This document shows positions 5,751-9,332 of a stretch of DNA of 9,332 nucleotides, piece by piece (position 1 is the first letter of the stretch; every line of letters begins with the position of its first letter). The notes beneath the pieces are model-generated. The model saw only the letters and a program-made list of their open reading frames with translations. It made no database searches and was not told where the DNA came from. The translations under genes were made by a program, and so were the position numbers. The stretch covers positions 1 to 9,332 of the forward strand of contig CAYJEY010000036.1 in assembly GCA_964369385.1 (NCBI GenBank). Reading direction: 5' to 3'. The stretch is from CALVGQ01 sp964369385. GTDB taxonomy: Bacteria > Bacillota_I > Bacilli_A > Erysipelotrichales > Erysipelotrichaceae.

Positions 5751-8133
5751 GGATTCCCTCCTTACTATATGAAAGAATAACTACGTACGATTCCTCCCAT
5801 TTCTTTTGTTCAAATGAAAGCCCTAAATCATCACAAATTATCTCTTTTTGTTTTACTTCTTCATCATTAAATAAAGCTGTATATGAACTAATTGAAAACA
5901 ATATATTTCCTTTTCTCTCGTAAATTTGCACAAGTAAATCTTGAGTCTTTCGATTTAGTATACTTTCAATAGCTGTACAATAAACACGATAAAAGCCAAG
6001 GAATCTATTGACAGATAAAGGACTATCTATGGTACATCCAAATGTAACCTTACAATTAACAGGAATGATAATTTCACTTATTTCTATTAAATAGTGTAAA
6101 GCACTCTGTATATCTTGATTTTCCTTATATAAACTATTGATTAGTAACATACATTCTCTTTTAATCGAACATGCAATTACATTGATTTGTGTAGCTACAG
6201 ACTTTGGATTTTTTGAATCTCTTAAGTCTTCTAGCAATTGCTCAATCTTATCAATTCCTTGATACAATATATTATCAATATGGGAATAAGCTACTCTTTC
6301 TGCCTCTAGTCCTGTTAAATCACTTACAATTTTACTATGCCTTAGCATCAATTGATTGTTTTCAAAAAGTTCATTATTTGAATTTTTTAATCGTTGTAAC
6401 AAAGCATTTAAAGAGCGATGATCCTCAAAATAGTAAAATAAGCCACCTGAAATCTCGTGCTTACAAAGCTTAAATCCTTCTCCTTGGTCTTGGAAGTTAG
6501 AAGTTTGAGCAAAAACATGATTGTTTTTATCTACAATTTGCATCCCTATACTTGAGTTTTCAAACAAACGATTGTAACCATGATTATTTTGAATTAACTG
6601 TGATTTAAGACATGCTTCGATAAATAAAACAACTAGAAAAGTAACTGCAAATCCCATTGGAAACTCACTTATCAAAAAAGCTTCCGATACATACAAAGTC
6701 GTATATATCACACCAACCAACAATGTAATGATAGGCAATAGAAATGCTAATTTTTTCGGTGATCTGAATCCTTTATAGATGAGTAAGCTAACTGCATAAA
6801 TGAAACTTACAAGAATCCATAACATTACAAAATAATATCCCCAATTATAATCAAAGTCATTCGTTAGATAATCGTTGATCAAAAATACACCTTCATGCAA
6901 ATCATTCGTCATGACAAGGATAAGTGGTAACATACACGCACACAAATAAATACGGTATCTTTTTTCAAGTTTTTGACTCTTTTTCGTATGTCCAGAATAA
7001 ATTGCAATATGCACCAATAAAGCAGGAATCATAATGATCGGAATATAATAAAAATACATCAGCAATGCTTCTAAAAATTCATTTTGATTTACAATTGACT
7101 TAAAGGCAACTACGGTAATAAAAAACATCTGCATGATAATAATATAAATTAGAGAACTTGAAAAAAGTGTTTTACTAGCACGTTGTCTGCATGCAAATAA
7201 ATACAAAATTACGATAAACACCAATCCCAGATAAAATCCAACTCGCTCTTTTGGATCATTCATACCAAGTCTTTCTGTTTCAAAGGCATCCCGTTGAATA
7301 ACCTTAGAAATTGAAGATGCAACTTCATTGAAGTAATCAAAATCTTCTACAAATGATGCATTCTGATAAGATTCAAACTTGGGATAACCTTGAACCTGTA
7401 CATCATCCAATACTGTACGATACCCTGCGTTCTGTAAATCTAATAAAAGCTCATTTTCATTTATCTCATCGTTATTCATTGTAAAAATACCTTTAACAAA
7501 GCTCAAGGTACCATCACTTGGCACAACAATTTCTACAGGTTCATTATTTCTCACACGCTTAACTGCAACAGAATCAAGCGTTATTGAAATTGGTTGGCTA
7601 TCATCATTATAATAAAACCTTCCTTGCTCTTGTAAAGAATGAATATCTACCACAATATTAGTTACATCATAATCCTGATACAGTCCAAACGCTAACGAAG
7701 TAAATACTTGATGGGTTTTTGGGAATTCCCACATCTGTTTTTCCACTTGATTTCCTAAATCAAAGTTAATACCATAGTTACTATCCATTGCCTCTTTAAA
7801 ACTTGAGATTGAAACATCCACTTGTGTTTCATCAATCACTAATACTACTGTTTCAATCAAATGTGGTTGGAAAAAATAGTCTTCATTTGTCTTTAGGAGA
7901 GGGATGGCTTGTATATCATAAACTATAATGTCGGCCCCTTCACTAAAATTTTCCAAAGTTGCAGTGTTACTTTGTGTAACAAGTATTTCATTTCTATTAT
8001 TCTCAATTATCGACACATAGTCTTCATCTATGCTTGGTACAATTAATGAATCTTGCTGAAAATAGTGTTCAAACGCAATAAAAATAACACAAATTATCGT
8101 GAAGATTATTAAAATTATTCTCCTTAACTTCAT
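5743..8133 (-). CDS. large 7TM sensor protein with extracytoplasmic domain and degenerate kinase core
   Basis: 796 residues from the ATG at 8131-8133. An N-terminal membrane anchor (about 6-21) is followed by an extracytoplasmic domain (about 27-297). Segments of this domain such as 'EIVVPSDGTLSFVKGIFTM' remind me of substrate-binding-like ectodomains. Seven membrane segments (about 299-508) match the HisK_7TM-type region ('YYIPIIMIPALLVHIAIYSG', 'LPLILVMTNDLHEGVF', 'GYYFVMLWILVSF'). A PAS-like stretch (about 518-572: 'NRLFENSSIGMQIVDKNNHVFAQTS') and a coiled coil come next. The kinase part is odd. 'RVAYSHIDNILYQGIDKIEQLLEDL' (613-637, with H618) resembles a dimerisation helix, and 'AIESILN' keeps E723 and N727 of an N-box, but no glycine-rich box is found before the end. 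It probably senses a ligand and signals through the overlapping second kinase rather than binding ATP itself. First gene of the signalling operon. Confidence 0.5.
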   Translation of the reverse strand: MKLRRIILIIFTIICVIFIAFEHYFQQDSLIVPSIDEDYVSIIENNRNEILVTQSNTATLENFSEGADIIVYDIQAIPLLKTNEDYFFQPHLIETVVLVIDETQVDVSISSFKEAMDSNYGINFDLGNQVEKQMWEFPKTHQVFTSLAFGLYQDYDVTNIVVDIHSLQEQGRFYYNDDSQPISITLDSVAVKRVRNNEPVEIVVPSDGTLSFVKGIFTMNNDEINENELLLDLQNAGYRTVLDDVQVQGYPKFESYQNASFVEDFDYFNEVASSISKVIQRDAFETERLGMNDPKERVGFYLGLVFIVILYLFACRQRASKTLFSSSLIYIIIMQMFFITVVAFKSIVNQNEFLEALLMYFYYIPIIMIPALLVHIAIYSGHTKKSQKLEKRYRIYLCACMLPLILVMTNDLHEGVFLINDYLTNDFDYNWGYYFVMLWILVSFIYAVSLLIYKGFRSPKKLAFLLPIITLLVGVIYTTLYVSEAFLISEFPMGFAVTFLVVLFIEACLKSQLIQNNHGYNRLFENSSIGMQIVDKNNHVFAQTSNFQDQGEGFKLCKHEISGGLFYYFEDHRSLNALLQRLKNSNNELFENNQLMLRHSKIVSDLTGLEAERVAYSHIDNILYQGIDKIEQLLEDLRDSKNPKSVATQINVIACSIKRECMLLINSLYKENQDIQSALHYLIEISEIIIPVNCKVTFGCTIDSPLSVNRFLGFYRVYCTAIESILNRKTQDLLVQIYERKGNILFSISSYTALFNDEEVKQKEIICDDLGLSFEQKKWEESYVVILSYSKEGIHA

Positions 8134-8139
8134 GTACAT

Positions 8140-8146
8140 CCCTCCT
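8140..8146 (-). promoter_or_regulatory. ribosome binding site that decides the 7TM sensor start
   Basis: AGGAGGG on the minus strand is immediately adjacent to an ATG at 8137-8139, which is too close, and 6 bases before a second in-frame ATG at 8131-8133, which is ideal. The second ATG is therefore chosen, shortening the protein by two residues. Confidence 0.5.
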
Positions 8147-8186
8147 GTAATGAAGCTTTACTTCGCCCCTTTTTATAAGCTAATAA

Positions 8187-8207
8187 ATCAGCGACTTTAT
8201 CGCTGAT
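8187..8207 (-). terminator. stem-loop between the DUF6935-like gene and the signalling operon
   Basis: A perfect 8-bp stem (ATCAGCGA / TCGCTGAT) with a 5-base loop lies 6 bp beyond the DUF6935-like stop codon. On the minus strand it is followed by TTATTAGC, a poor U-run, so termination may be partial. No convincing promoter with good -35 and -10 boxes was seen between this hairpin and the sensor start, so some read-through into the signalling operon is plausible. Confidence 0.5.
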
Positions 8208-8213
8208 CTAATT

Positions 8214-8759
8214 TTATGCCCACGGATCTTCAGCTACAGGTTTACGAATATCTGGTAATAAATGATACTCCCATAAAAACCATTGCCCCGTTGATGGCTT
8301 ATTTCTAAGTTTTACACCACGTAGTGAATCTGCTCCACCAGATTTTACATACAACTGTAAATACCCTTCGTGTAGCAAATCTTCACTATGTGTTGTCTTC
8401 ACGACTTGAATTTCTAATGGTAATTGCGCTTGATAATTATTTTCAGGCGTAGCCCCTTTAAAATAGGAATTAATCAAATAGTCCTTGCCACGAAATCGAT
8501 CTTTTAGAAACTGTTTTTCATAAGTGCTTAAAGGACTTGGACCTCGTAAATAATCTAGCATTATAATAGCTATGTTTTTCTCCTTTGGATACATACTAAG
8601 TGCAACAATCGTCAATGCTACAACTTGATTAGGATCTTTTAAATCAGTACCCGGCAAACTAATAAAGTCTTCTATTGTTGTAGGTAGTGCACTTATTTTG
8701 ATGCAGTTTATCTCTATATTTTCTCGTGAACTCAAACTTGATTTATCAAAAATTGCCAT
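8214..8759 (-). CDS. DUF6935-like cytoplasmic protein
   Basis: A 181-residue protein without a signal peptide or membrane segment. Its pattern fits a family I recall as DUF6935: 'LPTTIEDFISLPGTDLKDPNQVVALTIVALSMYP' (about 25-58), 'MLDYLRGPSPLSTYEKQFLKDRF' (67-89), 'SYFKGATPENNYQ' (98-110), 'YVKSGGADSLRGVKLRNKPSTGQWFLWEYHLL' (137-168), and the terminal 'IRKPVAEDPWA'. The highly patterned C-terminal half suggests a conserved binding surface, but no enzymatic motif is evident and the function is unknown. The ribosome site is GAGGAAAAG. It forms a single-gene unit controlled by operator dyad 3, upstream of the signalling operon and possibly co-transcribed with it by read-through past the weak hairpin. 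The family assignment is from memory and is moderately sure. Confidence 0.5.
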   Translation of the reverse strand: MAIFDKSSLSSRENIEINCIKISALPTTIEDFISLPGTDLKDPNQVVALTIVALSMYPKEKNIAIIMLDYLRGPSPLSTYEKQFLKDRFRGKDYLINSYFKGATPENNYQAQLPLEIQVVKTTHSEDLLHEGYLQLYVKSGGADSLRGVKLRNKPSTGQWFLWEYHLLPDIRKPVAEDPWA

Positions 8760-8788
8760 TTTTCTTTTCCTCGCTTAATTTATATTTA

Positions 8789-8817
8789 ATTTTACCAAAC
8801 AGTTTAGAATAATTGAA
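8789..8817 (-). promoter_or_regulatory. promoter of the DUF6935-like gene
   Basis: On the minus strand, -35 TTCAAT (8812-8817), a 17-bp spacer, then -10 TAAAAT (8789-8794). The -35 overlaps operator dyad 3 by one base (8817). The predicted start of transcription is near 8782, leaving about a 22-base leader before the ATG at 8757-8759. Confidence 0.5.
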
Positions 8818-8834
8818 TGTGCCAAATAGCACAT
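8817..8834 (-). promoter_or_regulatory. operator dyad 3 (ATGTGCT-N4-GGCACAT)
   Basis: An 18-bp dyad, ATGTGCT ATTT GGCACAT in gene orientation, has one mismatch in the promoter-distal half-site and an intact promoter-proximal half-site. Its position relative to the -35 and -10 is identical to dyads 1 and 2. Beyond it, 8836-8940 is very AT-rich and holds no gene; nothing else was recognised there apart from a possible UP-element-like effect of the AT tract. Confidence 0.5.
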
Positions 8835-8943
8835 TTAAAATTACTATATTTATATGTTTATTCAAATAATATAAATCTTAAGCTTATATGTTATGTTTAA
8901 CAAAATTTTATCAAAATTTTCCATACTAAACAATATTTTCTCA

Positions 8944-8976
8944 TAAAAAAAGAATGTACTGTAATAGCACATTCTA
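8944..8976 (-). terminator. intrinsic terminator of the phosphodiesterase gene
   Basis: A 9-bp stem with one G-U pair (AGAATGTGC / GTACATTCT, 8951-8975) and a 7-base loop is followed on the minus strand by a run of seven T's. It begins at the stop codon (8974-8976), so the phosphodiesterase transcript should end here, before the DUF6935-like promoter. Confidence 0.5.
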
Positions 8977-9332
8977 TTCATAACCTAGCTCTTCTAATAC
9001 TTCAAACATGAGATCGGGACGATCAGTAATCAAACCATCTGCTCCCAATTCGATCAATTTGCGCATTTCTTCTTTGTCGTTAATTGTCCAATAATGAAGA
9101 AACATATTGTTGTGGTTAACTTTATAAGCCAAATAGCCTATATCTAATGGAATACCACTAAATGAAGGTGGCAACATCAATCCCGCATGTTCAAATTGAG
9201 TAAACATTCCATATCCCACATAGTTGGCAATCACAAAATCTGTAGCAGTAGATAAATCCATGGCAATATTAACGCGTTCATCTTTGATTTCTACAAAATG
9301 TTCCATTGGTTCTGTATGAAATGAGGCAACAC
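8974..9332 (-). CDS. glycerophosphodiester phosphodiesterase, C-terminal part (runs off right edge)
   Basis: 118 residues are visible and the frame stays open to the window edge, so the start and the N-terminal catalytic residues lie outside. An internal ATG at 9304-9306 is not the start: codons before it read VASFHTEP, matching the conserved '(V/I)xSFh' strand of this family. 'LHYWTINDKEEMRKLIELGADGLITDRPDLMFEVL' near the end is the classic GDPD C-terminus (usual form HVWTVN...GVDGIITDxPD). Members hydrolyse glycerophosphodiesters from phospholipid or teichoic acid turnover to glycerol-3-phosphate and an alcohol. No membrane segment or signal is seen in the visible part. The gene is closed by its own terminator and lacks the regulatory dyad in the visible region, so it is probably a neighbour rather than a member of the regulon. 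Confidence 0.5.
   Translation of the reverse strand, partial: VASFHTEPMEHFVEIKDERVNIAMDLSTATDFVIANYVGYGMFTQFEHAGLMLPPSFSGIPLDIGYLAYKVNHNNMFLHYWTINDKEEMRKLIELGADGLITDRPDLMFEVLEELGYE

Noticed and set aside
4294..6473. Several plus-strand open frames opposite the two sensor genes, and one opposite the DUF4428 gene at 583-789
   Set aside because: Short, without ribosome sites or recognisable protein features, and lying across well-supported minus-strand genes.
8836..8940. Possible extra promoter (TTGTTA, 17 bp, TAAGAT) in the AT-rich gap
   Set aside because: In a tract this AT-rich such matches are expected by chance, and the dyad-linked promoter downstream explains the gene better.
8951..8975. 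Fourth copy of the regulatory dyad (ATGTGC...ACAT)
   Set aside because: The centre is one base longer, the second half is AGTACAT instead of GGCACAT, no promoter follows at the fixed spacing, and it is fully explained as the stem of the phosphodiesterase terminator with its T-run.

Overview
The window looks like a piece of a low-GC Firmicutes (Bacillota) chromosome. It is AT-rich, has strong AGGAGG-type ribosome binding sites and a Gram-positive style lipoprotein, and its best protein resemblance is to Bacillus subtilis YdjG. An Erysipelotrichia- or Clostridia-like host is possible but cannot be settled from this sequence. Every supported gene is on the minus strand, so the window reads right to left. 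No RNA gene, insertion sequence, CRISPR array or integration site was seen.

In transcription order the layout is as follows. (1) The 3' end of a glycerophosphodiester phosphodiesterase gene enters from the right edge and ends in an intrinsic terminator. (2) A single gene for a DUF6935-like cytoplasmic protein has its own promoter. (3) A tightly coupled three-gene signalling operon follows: a large sensor with an extracytoplasmic domain, a 7TM region and a degraded kinase core; a second sensor kinase with an intact HisKA_3/HATPase core; and a NarL/LuxR-type response regulator. (4) Next is a lipoprotein gene followed by a stand-alone receiver-like protein that has lost all its phosphorylation residues, ending in a strong terminator. 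(5) Last is an operon of a YdjG-like double zinc-ribbon membrane protein, a small membrane protein resembling a YdjH/TPM protein without its TPM domain, and a DUF4428 zinc-ribbon protein with a long Gln-rich octapeptide repeat that runs off the left edge.

The most informative signal is non-coding. The same 18-bp dyad, ATGTGCY-N4-GGCACAT, occurs three times, once in front of each of the transcription units 2, 4 and 5. In all three cases the dyad overlaps the -35 hexamer by exactly one base, and a -10 hexamer follows after exactly 17 bp. This is what a class II activator site centred near -43 looks like. The obvious candidate activator is the response regulator encoded in the middle of the cluster.

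My reading is a self-contained envelope-stress circuit. A two-sensor relay activates a regulon made of a lipoprotein, a pseudo-receiver (possible feedback element), a DUF6935-like protein, and a YdjG/YdjH/DUF4428 membrane module related to the B. subtilis neighbourhood of PspA. Layout, motifs and dyads are seen directly; the regulatory wiring and the stress role are inference.
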